From JBNARI01 sp049718765 (lineage in GTDB: Bacteria > Bacillota > Sulfobacillia > DUMF01), in contig JBNARI010000037.1 of the NCBI GenBank assembly GCA_049718765.1, forward strand, positions 1 to 14,167: a stretch of 14,167 nt of DNA, given 5' to 3'. This document shows, in pieces, positions 7,353-14,101 of the stretch; position 1 is the stretch's first letter, and the number at the start of each line of letters is the position of its first letter. The translations under genes were made by a program, and so were the position numbers. A model generated the notes under the pieces. The model made no database searches. It saw nothing but the letters and a program-made list of their open reading frames with translations, and was not told the origin of the DNA.

Positions 7353-8463
7353 GCATGGCGAAGAGCTTTGCGGCGATTACGTGGAAGTGGTCGAGAACTC
7401 TTCCACTATCGCAGTGCTCTCTGACGGACTTGGGAGCGGGGTGAAGGCGCACATTTTGTCCTCGCTCACTGCGACGATGGCGGCCACAATGCTTAGAGGT
7501 GGCCTGGAGCTGGGCGAAGTCATCGATGCAATTGTGCAGACCTTGCCAGTGTGCGAGGTACGACACCTCGCCTACAGCACCTTCACTATCCTTAGGGTGA
7601 CTCCGGATAACGTGGCATTTTTGGCGGAATACGACAACCCCCCTGCGTTTGTTGGTAGAGGCAATCAGCTGGTCCAGCCGGAGCGGAGGAAGAGAGTCTA
7701 TGCCGGAAGAACAGTCTACGAGAGCTTCTTCAAGGTCCAGGACGGAGACTGGCTCGTCTTGGTGAGCGACGGAGTGATTCATGCCGGGATTGGCGGAGTG
7801 TGGAATTTGGGTTGGGGATGGGACAGGATTGCAGACTACCTCAAAAGGGTTGCTCCATATGAGGAGGACGCCTTCTGCCTTGCTAGGGAGCTCAGCGAGA
7901 CGATACAAAAGCTGTACGCGGGCCACCCTGGGGACGATGCCACCATCGTGGCAGTGAAGGTGCGAATCCCTCGGAAACTCACGGTGCTTGTTGGTCCTCC
8001 GGTTGATCGGAAAGATGATTCGCTGGTTGTGCGGAAGCTGGTGGAGGCCATTGGGAAGAAAGTGGTGTGTGGAGGGACGACGAGTATCATGGTGGCCAGG
8101 GAACTAGGCAAGGCGTTGGACGTCAACCTTGCTTCCTTAAAGGGTTCTGCTCCTCCCACTGGCCGGATCGAGGGCGTTGACCTAGTGACCGAAGGCATAT
8201 TGACCCTGTCACGGGTGGTAGAGAACCTGAAGGGCGGTAGACCTTCTAGAAGGGAGTTTAAATACAAGAGCGATGGCCCAAGTAGATTAACCGATATGCT
8301 GCTTGAGGCGGACGAAGTCCACTTCATCGTGGGTCGCGCCATAAACCCCGCTCATCAGAGCCCCGACCTGCCTATCAACCTTGCGCTAAAGCAAAAAGTT
8401 GTGGAGGACCTGTGCAGGTTGTTGTCCCAATATGGCAAGAAAGTAAATGTGGAGTTTTACTGA
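7312..8463 (+). CDS. SpoIIE/PP2C-like serine phosphatase with unassigned C-terminal domain
   Basis: The protein is 383 aa. The ATG lies 41 nt inside hydS, and GAGGAGAT (7293-7300) serves as ribosome site. Residues 1-218 show the metal-dependent phosphatase pattern: GDY (21-23), SDGLGSG (37-43), SDGV (152-155) and GDDATI (207-212), with D22, D38, D153 and D208/D209 as likely metal ligands. SpoIIE-type enzymes typically dephosphorylate anti-sigma-antagonist (STAS) proteins. Residues 220-383 form a second domain with CGGTTS (253-258), TEG (293-295) and GRAIN (341-345), to which I can assign no function. Phosphatases of this type are known next to PAS-type sensory hydrogenases, so this is the likely output of HydS. 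The phosphoprotein target is not in the window. Confidence 0.87.
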   Translation: MRLKVEVAVAQLNKHGEELCGDYVEVVENSSTIAVLSDGLGSGVKAHILSSLTATMAATMLRGGLELGEVIDAIVQTLPVCEVRHLAYSTFTILRVTPDNVAFLAEYDNPPAFVGRGNQLVQPERRKRVYAGRTVYESFFKVQDGDWLVLVSDGVIHAGIGGVWNLGWGWDRIADYLKRVAPYEEDAFCLARELSETIQKLYAGHPGDDATIVAVKVRIPRKLTVLVGPPVDRKDDSLVVRKLVEAIGKKVVCGGTTSIMVARELGKALDVNLASLKGSAPPTGRIEGVDLVTEGILTLSRVVENLKGGRPSRREFKYKSDGPSRLTDMLLEADEVHFIVGRAINPAHQSPDLPINLALKQKVVEDLCRLLSQYGKKVNVEFY

Positions 8464-8487
8464 ACACTCCTCCCACTTTCCTACATA

Positions 8488-8516
8488 GAACTGGCCCGCA
8501 AGGGCCAATTCTTATT
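8488..8516 (+). terminator. Probable terminator of the hydrogenase operon
   Basis: TGGCCC (8492-8497), loop GCAA (8498-8501) and GGGCCA (8502-8507) form a perfect 6-bp stem with a GNRA-type tetraloop. GAA/TTC pairs extend it beyond one C/A mismatch. The tail TTCTTATT is T-rich but interrupted, so termination may be partial. It lies 24 nt after the phosphatase stop and before the gltX promoter, as expected for an operon boundary. Confidence 0.55.
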
Positions 8517-8539
8517 GGCAGCAGGCAATCTGCTATAAT
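8509..8539 (+). promoter_or_regulatory. Extended -10 promoter upstream of gltX
   Basis: TGCTATAAT (8531-8539) is a perfect extended -10 element (TGN plus TATAAT). The -35 region is poor: TTCTTA (8509-8514) is 19 nt away, and TTGGCA (8515-8520) is only 13 nt away. Extended -10 promoters can work without a good -35. Transcription would begin near 8546, downstream of the in-frame ATG at 8538, which therefore could not start GltX from this promoter. Confidence 0.5.
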
Positions 8540-8588
8540 GGAGAAGATTAAAGGCTCAGGCTGGTTGAACACGGAGAGGGTGAAGCGA

Positions 8589-10079
8589 GTGGAAGTCAGG
8601 GTGCGGTTTGCTCCAAGCCCAACAGGCTACTTGCATATTGGTGGGGCGCGTACTGCGTTGTTTAACTGGTTGTTTGCACGGCGTCATGGTGGAAAGTTCA
8701 TCCTTCGCATAGAGGACACGGATGTGGATCGTACCGTGGAAGACTCTTTTGCCCAAATCATGCGCAGTCTGAGGTGGCTGGGCCTACAATGGGACGAAGG
8801 GCCAGAGGTAGGGGGACCGGTGGGTCCCTATTTTCAGTCTCAACGGAGGCATCTGTACAGAGAGTTTGCCCAGAAGCTGGTGCAGGAAGGCAAAGCTTAC
8901 CTGTGCTACTGCACGCCTGAGGAATTGGCTGCTCGCAGGACGGCAGCTTTGAAAGAGGGAAAGGCGCCTCGCTATGAGGGTACCTGCAGACATCTTACCG
9001 ACGCCAAAAGGCGCCAGCTGGAGGCAGAGGGTAGGTCGCCTGCCATAAGGCTGCTCACTCCCGATGAAGGCGTGACCGTAGTCCATGACTTAATTCACGG
9101 GGATGTGAGCTTCGAGAACGCCCTGATTGGTGACTTCGTTATTGTGAAATCTGATGGTTTCCCCACCTACAACTTCGCGTGCGTGGTTGACGATGCGCTA
9201 ATGGGGATTACCCATGTGGTGCGTGCGGACGAACACCTGTCCAATACCCCCAAACAACTTATGATTTACGAGGCCCTTGGGTTCAAAGCACCTATTTTCG
9301 CCCATGTTCCAATGATTCTGGCCCCAGATAGGTCAAAACTGTCCAAGCGCCACGGGGCCACGTCAGTAGAGGAGTTCAAAGAAGCGGGGTACCTTCCCGA
9401 AGCCATAGTGAATTACCTGGCACTGCTGGGGTGGACTCCTGGAGACAACCAGGAGATAATGAGGCTGGAGGAAATGGTCTCGCGGTTTGACCTGAACGAC
9501 GTATCTCATAACCCTGCCATCTATGACATCAACAAGCTCACGTGGCTGAACGGCCATTACATAAGGGAGCTGGATCTAGATTACGTGACCAAGTCAGTGA
9601 TCCCCTTCCTTCAGAAAGCCAATTACCTGGAACCAGGTGAGGTGGGATGCGAGCAATACGAGCGGTTGCGTAAACTGGTGAGTGTAGTGCGGGACAGGAC
9701 GAAGACGTTGGTGGAAATGGTGGACGCTCTGTCTTATTTCTTCCAGAACGAGCTAGAGTACGATGAGAGGGGCGTCAAGAAGTTCTTCTCGAGACCCGAG
9801 ACTGTGGAAATCCTTGTGGACGGTATGAGAGTACTGAGCGGTTTGGACACGTGGAATGCTGCTTCAATCGAACATGCCTACAGGCAACTGATACAGGAAA
9901 AGGGGATTTCAAGTTCTTCGTTGTTCCATCCCACAAGGCTTGCAATCACAGGGCGCACAGTAGGTCCTGGCCTTTTCGACATAATGGAGCTACTGGGCAA
10001 ACAGCAGACATTGAGAAGAATGGCAGAAGCAATAGAATATGTTGAATCCATGTCCACGCGAGGTGTTAGTTCACAGTAG
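8589..10079 (+). CDS. gltX: Glutamyl-tRNA synthetase
   Basis: The protein is 496 aa from GTG 8589. This start has GGAGAGG (8573-8579) 9 nt upstream and puts the conserved VRVRFAPSPTGYLHIGGAR at the N-terminus, as is normal for GluRS. The reading frame stays open further upstream, but those starts would add unconserved residues. It is a class I synthetase with HIGG (16-19) and KLSKR (250-254). The zinc site C106-x-C108-x24-C133-x-H135 has the spacing of the E. coli enzyme. It charges tRNA-Glu with glutamate. In Firmicutes, GluRS is commonly non-discriminating and also makes Glu-tRNA-Gln for the GatCAB amidotransferase. That fits the tRNA-Gln and tRNA-Glu genes 1.6 kb downstream, though specificity cannot be read from sequence alone. 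It appears to be transcribed separately from the hydrogenase operon. Confidence 0.95.
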   Translation: MEVRVRFAPSPTGYLHIGGARTALFNWLFARRHGGKFILRIEDTDVDRTVEDSFAQIMRSLRWLGLQWDEGPEVGGPVGPYFQSQRRHLYREFAQKLVQEGKAYLCYCTPEELAARRTAALKEGKAPRYEGTCRHLTDAKRRQLEAEGRSPAIRLLTPDEGVTVVHDLIHGDVSFENALIGDFVIVKSDGFPTYNFACVVDDALMGITHVVRADEHLSNTPKQLMIYEALGFKAPIFAHVPMILAPDRSKLSKRHGATSVEEFKEAGYLPEAIVNYLALLGWTPGDNQEIMRLEEMVSRFDLNDVSHNPAIYDINKLTWLNGHYIRELDLDYVTKSVIPFLQKANYLEPGEVGCEQYERLRKLVSVVRDRTKTLVEMVDALSYFFQNELEYDERGVKKFFSRPETVEILVDGMRVLSGLDTWNAASIEHAYRQLIQEKGISSSSLFHPTRLAITGRTVGPGLFDIMELLGKQQTLRRMAEAIEYVESMSTRGVSSQ

Positions 10080-10104
10080 ACGGAGGGTCTAACAAGATCC
10101 GGGG

Positions 10105-11589
10105 GTGAACATTGCCTTGTGGCGTTACTACGTTCTGGCCTTTCTGAGTGGGGCTTTTTCCATGACGCTAGAGTTAGTCGCCAGCCGATTGGTGGCTCCT
10201 GTCATGGGGGTTTCCCTATACACGTGGACAAGCGTGATCGGCGCCGTGCTCGCAGGCATTAGCGGAGGGAGTTTCATTGGCGGCTGGATGGCTGACAGGT
10301 GGGATGCAAGGCGTATCTTGGGCCCAGTGATGATTCTTTCGGGAATAGCTGCTGCGCTAATTATTCCCGCTCTACCGGTGCTGGGTGTGGCGTTACCAGT
10401 GTTAGGGTACCCCATTCTGAGAGTTGCAGTGCCGATCCTAGTGGTGTTTGGGATACCGAGCTTGTGCATAGGGCTTATTTCGCCCATACTGTACAAAGTC
10501 TGCCTAAACGATCCTTCTAGGACTGGCAGTACTGTTGGAAAGCTTGCTGCTTCAGGTTCGCTGGGAAGCATTGCCGGTACCTTCGGTACCGGCTTTTTTC
10601 TTATTCCCACACTAGGGACTCGGGCAATTGTGCTTGGCGTTGCAGGTGCCCTGATGTTGTTGGGAGTAGTCAACACAGCCTGGCGGAATCGCACCGTGAA
10701 GGCGATGGCCAGTTGCCTAGTGATAAGCGCGATTGCCTTTGAATTCGTTGCCCAACAACGGGCTTGGGCAGGGCGTGGCGTTGTAGAGTCGGCTTACTAT
10801 AGCATCCGCATTTCTACGGACGAGGATCCAGTGGAGGGCAAGGTCAAGAAACTCATACTTGATAACCTCATTCACTCTGCAGCGAACCCAGAGGATCCAG
10901 AGTTCCTGTGGTATGAGTACGAGAGGGTATCGGCTTGGCTCATTCGCAACTGCGCGAAGCCGGGCATGAGGGTGCTGGTGATTGGTGGCGGAGGATACAC
11001 CCTGCCATACTGGATAGAACGTCATTATGGGGACGCAGTAGTGGAGGTAGTGGAAATAGACCCTGAAGTCACCCAGATCGCCTTAAGGGAGTTCATAAAG
11101 GGTCCTACAAAGATCCAGACTTACAACGAAGATGGGCGTGCAGTGTTTAACACCATGTTGGCTCAAGCCAAGTACGATCTGGTCTTCGGCGATGCGTACA
11201 ACGACCTTTCGGTGCCCTATCACCTGACGACTCTCGAGTTTGCCCAGGTGATAAGGAACCACCTGAGCGAAGACGGCATTTACGTTGCTAACATAGTGGA
11301 CAAGCCAAACGGCAAATTCCTCAACGCATTCTCGAACACGCTCGCACAAGTTTTCCCTTTTGTGCGTATTCTTCCTGGTAGCGAGGCAGCAATGGTAGGC
11401 GGCAGGAGCCCTCATCTGGTAGTAGCAGCGTTTCGTGAATTGCCTTTCGAGCGTTGGGCCCCGACACGTGACGTGGCGTTTCCACTGGTGGCTCGTGCAC
11501 CCGAGGACAGCCAGATCACGTTAACTGATGACTATGCGCCTGTAGACAACCTATTGCTCCCAGTGTTTGCTGAAAGACTTTCTAGATGA
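10105..11589 (+). CDS. Membrane-anchored spermidine-synthase-like protein (MFS-type N-terminus fused to SAM-dependent domain)
   Basis: The protein is 494 aa from GTG 10105. A TTG at 10117 has a better-spaced GGGGGTGA (10101-10108) and would shorten it by 4 aa. Residues 1-220 contain about six or seven hydrophobic segments, including a transporter-like GGWMADRWDARR (59-70). Residues 225-494 resemble spermidine synthase: the SAM-type loop VLVIGGGGYTLP (290-301), the acidic VEIDP (316-320) and the aspartate motif FGDAYND (361-367). The ending TDDYAPVDNLLLP (474-486) is typical of this fused group. Such proteins are often annotated as polyamine aminopropyltransferases, but substrates of most membrane-fused members are unproven. 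The 25-nt gap after gltX suggests co-transcription. A strong terminator-like hairpin lies inside the gene at 10573-10599. Confidence 0.85.
   Translation: MNIALWRYYVLAFLSGAFSMTLELVASRLVAPVMGVSLYTWTSVIGAVLAGISGGSFIGGWMADRWDARRILGPVMILSGIAAALIIPALPVLGVALPVLGYPILRVAVPILVVFGIPSLCIGLISPILYKVCLNDPSRTGSTVGKLAASGSLGSIAGTFGTGFFLIPTLGTRAIVLGVAGALMLLGVVNTAWRNRTVKAMASCLVISAIAFEFVAQQRAWAGRGVVESAYYSIRISTDEDPVEGKVKKLILDNLIHSAANPEDPEFLWYEYERVSAWLIRNCAKPGMRVLVIGGGGYTLPYWIERHYGDAVVEVVEIDPEVTQIALREFIKGPTKIQTYNEDGRAVFNTMLAQAKYDLVFGDAYNDLSVPYHLTTLEFAQVIRNHLSEDGIYVANIVDKPNGKFLNAFSNTLAQVFPFVRILPGSEAAMVGGRSPHLVVAAFRELPFERWAPTRDVAFPLVARAPEDSQITLTDDYAPVDNLLLPVFAERLSR
10573..10599 (+). terminator. Terminator-like hairpin inside the spermidine-synthase-like gene
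   Basis: GCCGGTACC, loop TTC and GGTACCGGC form a perfect 9-bp stem directly followed by six T, then CTTATT. This is a textbook intrinsic terminator shape on the coding strand. It lies within codons for a glycine-rich stretch (about residues 156-166) of an otherwise intact reading frame. Translating ribosomes may prevent it from forming. Whether it terminates transcription is not known. Confidence 0.45.
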
Positions 11590-11649
11590 CAATGCGTTTA
11601 GAATAGAGCGTCTACAAAAAACGTCTTGGCGGGATGCGGGAGTTGACGT

Positions 11650-11678
11650 TTGACACAGCGCTCCGCTTTGTGTAATAT
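11650..11678 (+). promoter_or_regulatory. Promoter of the tRNA-Gln/tRNA-Glu pair
   Basis: A consensus TTGACA (11650-11655) is followed after 17 nt by TAATAT (11673-11678). Transcription would start near 11685, about 15 nt before tRNA-Gln. A TTGACG at 11643 is a poorer alternative. The 60 bases between the preceding stop codon and this promoter show no clear terminator. Confidence 0.65.
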
Positions 11679-11699
11679 ACTTACTGTCCGATAGCCATT

Positions 11700-11773
11700 T
11701 GGGGGATCGGCTAGTGGTAGGCCAACAGACTCTGGATCTGTGTGCGGAGGTTCGAATCCTCCTCCCCCAGCCA
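11700..11773 (+). tRNA. tRNA-Gln, anticodon CUG
   Basis: A cloverleaf of 74 nt with encoded CCA can be drawn. The acceptor stem TGGGGGA pairs with TCCCCCA, the anticodon stem ACAGA with TCTGT, and the T stem GGAGG with CCTCC around TTCGAAT. The loop CTCTGGA gives anticodon CTG, which reads CAG. The U1-A72 first pair is a known feature of bacterial tRNA-Gln. The variable loop appears to have 4 nt. Confidence 0.93.
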
Positions 11774-11781
11774 TAGAAGGT

Positions 11782-11857
11782 GGCCCCATCGTCTAGTGGC
11801 CTAGGACGCCGCCCTCTCACGGCGGTGGCAGGGGTTCGAATCCCCTTGGGGCTACCA
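11782..11857 (+). tRNA. tRNA-Glu, anticodon CUC
   Basis: A 76-nt cloverleaf with encoded CCA begins 8 nt after tRNA-Gln, so the two are probably processed from one transcript. The acceptor GGCCCCA pairs with TGGGGCT (first pair G-U), and anticodon stem CCGCC pairs with GGCGG. The loop CTCTCAC gives anticodon CTC, which reads GAG. The T arm is AGGGG-TTCGAAT-CCCCT. The GTCTAGTGGCC stretch of the D arm is typical of bacterial tRNA-Glu. Confidence 0.94.
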
Positions 11858-11888
11858 AAACTTTTCTAGCAGGTATTTTGGCTTGAAA

Positions 11889-11931
11889 AGCCCCCGGATG
11901 AAGGCGGTGTCACTGAGAAGGGGGCTGTTTT
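11889..11931 (+). terminator. Terminator after the tRNA pair
   Basis: AGCCCCC (11889-11895) pairs with GGGGGCT (11920-11926) across a 24-nt loop and is followed by GTTTT, with AAA before the first arm. The long loop makes it less than ideal. Its place 32 nt after tRNA-Glu and its GC-rich stem support termination of the tRNA transcript. Confidence 0.6.
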
Positions 11932-11978
11932 GTGGGTAAGTAGCCACTCTGGTCACAAAGTTCCCCGACTTTCGTGGT

Positions 11979-12737
11979 GTGCTTCAGGAATTCCTGCTTT
12001 CCAGGGCTGCCAGCGGTGCAGCCAAAAAGACGCTGGAAGACTACACCTTCCACGTGAATTGCTTCCTGCGAGGTACCAGGGCTTTACAGAAGGCGGTGCT
12101 GGAGTACCTTTCGGAGGAAGCTGCCCCTGCGACCAGGAACACCAGGCTCAGGAAGCTAAGGGCATTCTTCAACAGGTGCGTGGCGCAGGGGTATATTCCG
12201 GCCAACCCGACAGCGGGGATAAAGCAGGCCAGGGAAGATTTGGACGCCATTAGACACGTGCCGCTGGAAGCAATTAAGAAGCTGCTCGAACAGCCAAACA
12301 AAAGGAGTTACACCGGCCTGAGGGACTACTGCCTGCTGCTGGTGCAGTTGGACACCGGCGCAAGGCCAAGTGAGCTGTTCCAGGTGAAGGTGTCGGACGT
12401 GAACTTTGAGGCCAGGGAAATCTACATCAAGCTAGAAGTGGTAAAGACACGTGTGGGCAGAGTGCTGGTAATCTCGCCGTTTACCTGCCAGGCCCTGGCG
12501 AAGCTCGTGAGTGCGAGGCCCGGATGGTGGGGTGACGGTGCTCCCCTGTTTGCGACCGAAACGGGAAGGCCGCTTGACCGAAGCCAGTGGGCAAAGAGGG
12601 TGAGGCAATGCTGCCAGAAGGCGGGCATAAGGATGACGCCTTATAGCATCCGGCATACGTTTGCGCTACAACAAAATGCTGTAAGTACCCCTTGCTCGAT
12701 GGGACAACAATGCTGGGGCAGCTCAGGACATGCTTAG
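11979..12737 (+). pseudogene. Decayed tyrosine recombinase (integrase/XerC-D type)
   Basis: The frame encodes 252 aa with an N-terminal SAM-like DNA-binding region (FLLSRAASGAAKKTLEDY, then NTRLRKLRAFFNRCV) and most of a catalytic domain. It shows R129 in TGARPSEL, K156 in VVKTRVGR, and YSIRHTFAL (222-230) at the H-x-x-R-H site. After residue 230 the frame loses similarity and stops before the expected LGH motif and catalytic tyrosine. A remnant MLG appears in another frame near 12710, indicating frameshifts. ACAACA-ATGCTG occurs twice nearby (12668-12681 and 12704-12715). The 5' end is also unclear: the frame is open from 11940 and no ribosome site precedes GTG 11979. Its place just after a tRNA gene suggests a relic of an integrated element. 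Confidence 0.75.
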
Positions 12738-12756
12738 GCAGGGCTGCAGCCCCTGC
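12738..12756. repeat. Short inverted repeat between the recombinase relic and the channel gene
   Basis: GCAGGG-CTGCAGC-CCCTGC forms a 6-bp stem, or a longer stem with one bulged C around the palindrome GGCTGCAGCC. Neither side has a T-tract, so it is a poor intrinsic terminator. It lies 19 nt beyond the stop of the minus-strand channel gene and may still stabilise or end that transcript. Confidence 0.35.
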
Positions 12757-12774
12757 AATACTGGGGGCTACAGG

Positions 12775-13659
12775 TCACTTTACGTGTTCACACTTGCGGT
12801 AAGGGTAGGCCAGCTTTATTCCTTGCTCTCGTGCTTTGATCCAAATGAGTTCCCGCATCGCTCTTTCTACTTTCCAGACTGATCCAGGCTTTGTTTTTGC
12901 CGTGATGGCAAACCGGCCACCCCTTTCGTCACTCAGGATGTCTGTGACCCCGAGAATGTGGGGGGCTTCCACGAACTCCCCTGACGGGCGGCGAAGCAGG
13001 TCGTCAGCATACTGCACAGCTGTTTGTTCGCAAACATACTCCAACAGTTGACGAATCCTTGCCGGATCTTCGTCAAAAGGGAAGGTGGCTGTCACTGTTG
13101 CCCTCAGTTCTTGCCGATTATAGTTTCTTATGGTCTTGATCTCGGAGTTGGCGATGTAGAACTTGCGTCCATTCCACTCCCTGAGGCTTGTGCTTCGAAG
13201 CCCTACCTCCTCCACGAAACCCTCGGCTGAGTCGTTGATCTGCACATAGTCGCCTACTCTTAACTGGTCCTCGAAGTTAATGAAGAAACCGGTGATGATG
13301 TCCTTAACTAGTGCCTGAGCTCCCAGGCCTGCTGTGAGGCCGATTACTCCTGCCCCTGCTAGTATTGGCGACGTGTCCAGGTCCGGGTAGAAGGCCTTGA
13401 TAACGAGGACCACCGTAACGAAGTAGACAAGGTATCTAGCCAAGGATTGGATAAGGGAAACGAGGGTTTTCCTTCGCCCTGGGTCCATCTGCCTTAGAAT
13501 GAATGCATTTGCGGTCACGCGGTAAGCTAGGGCGAGAACGATCCTGGCCAAGAGAATCACAACAACGCTCCTCAAAACACTTTTTGCAAGTTGACTCAGT
13601 ATGGTTGCATTCATGAGCGTACTGGCCGAAGCAGGGTTGAGTTGCTTGGTTTCTCGCAA
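12775..13659 (-). CDS. MscS-family small-conductance mechanosensitive channel
   Basis: The protein is 294 aa from TTG 13659. An ATG at 13614 would give 279 aa and starts closer to the first membrane helix, but neither start has a well-placed ribosome site. Three membrane segments are visible, at about 28-48, 72-92 and 98-128. The third is glycine/alanine-rich (AGAGVIGLTAGLGAQ, 101-115), as in the pore helix of MscS. The beta domain follows (VGDYVQIND, then EEVGLRSTSLREWNG), with a mixed alpha/beta end. The length matches short YkuT-like members. The channel releases solutes from the cytoplasm under osmotic downshock. It is on the opposite strand to everything else here and has no functional link to its neighbours that I can see. 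Confidence 0.9.
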   Translation of the reverse strand: MRETKQLNPASASTLMNATILSQLAKSVLRSVVVILLARIVLALAYRVTANAFILRQMDPGRRKTLVSLIQSLARYLVYFVTVVLVIKAFYPDLDTSPILAGAGVIGLTAGLGAQALVKDIITGFFINFEDQLRVGDYVQINDSAEGFVEEVGLRSTSLREWNGRKFYIANSEIKTIRNYNRQELRATVTATFPFDEDPARIRQLLEYVCEQTAVQYADDLLRRPSGEFVEAPHILGVTDILSDERGGRFAITAKTKPGSVWKVERAMRELIWIKAREQGIKLAYPYRKCEHVK

Positions 13660-14041
13660 CCACCCTTTAGGTCAGGCCTTAGCCTCCTCTCTTATGCAAT
13701 GTTCGGATTGACCTTCCAAAACGTAAACAAGACACGACGCCGCCGTTAACCACCGTGTCCCCTGGGCGCCTGATGTCGCAACGATTCCTGGATTGTCTGT
13801 GCGTCTATTATAAGCATGCTAGCAGTAAGGAACGCTAATGCAATCTTGCTCTCGCGAGTTCGGGCTGTTCCGTTTGCGTTCCCTTGTCTTATGCTTGTTT
13901 TCTGCAGGCAATGGTGGGCTTCCTGCACAAGATCGAGGTTTGCCTTGCACTGAGTCAAATCCAAAAAGCAGCCTCTTGCTTTTTGGCTGATGCTCCTATA
14001 GAATAAGATCTTGCCAAAGCGGTTGAGCTGAGAACAACTGC
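13660..14041. other. Gene-poor stretch between the channel gene and the right-edge promoter
   Basis: I see no supportable gene. One minus-strand frame of 100 aa (13746-14048) lacks a ribosome site and any recognised domain, and its start codon overlaps the TTGACA of the + strand promoter. A GGAGG for minus-strand translation near 13690 is too far from either channel start. The stretch contains a 10-bp inverted repeat at 13961-13986. It may be the intergenic approach to an rRNA operon. Confidence 0.5.
13961..13986. repeat. Perfect 10-bp inverted repeat, terminator-like
   Basis: CCAAAAAGCA (13961-13970) and TGCTTTTTGG (13977-13986) are exact inverted copies around a 6-nt loop. The A5 and T5 tracts in the arms resemble a bidirectional terminator, but the GC part of the stem is short. 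It lies about 55 nt upstream of the right-edge promoter and could insulate it. I see no protein-binding site that it matches. Confidence 0.45.
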
Positions 14042-14070
14042 TTGACATTGAAAATTGGACCTGTTAACAT
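14042..14070 (+). promoter_or_regulatory. Strong sigma-A-like promoter at the right edge, possibly for an rRNA operon
   Basis: TTGACA (14042-14047) is followed after 17 nt by TAACAT (14065-14070), predicting a start near 14077. No open reading frame begins in the remaining 90 bases. The later CTTGACAACTGAACAG (14114-14129) resembles sequence commonly found in leaders and spacers of Firmicute rRNA operons. The transcribed gene lies beyond the window, so the rRNA link is inference. Confidence 0.5.
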
Positions 14071-14079
14071 AATCAACGC

Positions 14080-14101
14080 GTGACCGCCAAACGCAGGTCA
14101 C
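14080..14101 (+). repeat. Hairpin near the 5' end of the right-edge transcript
   Basis: GTGACC (14080-14085) pairs perfectly with GGTCAC (14096-14101) across a 10-nt loop. It begins within a few bases of the predicted transcription start. It has no T-tract, so it is probably a leader hairpin and not a terminator. Confidence 0.4.

Noticed and set aside
13746..14048. Minus-strand frame of 100 aa near the right edge
   Set aside because: It has no clear ribosome site or recognisable motif, and its start overlaps the -35 of a good + strand promoter. It could be real, but I cannot support it.
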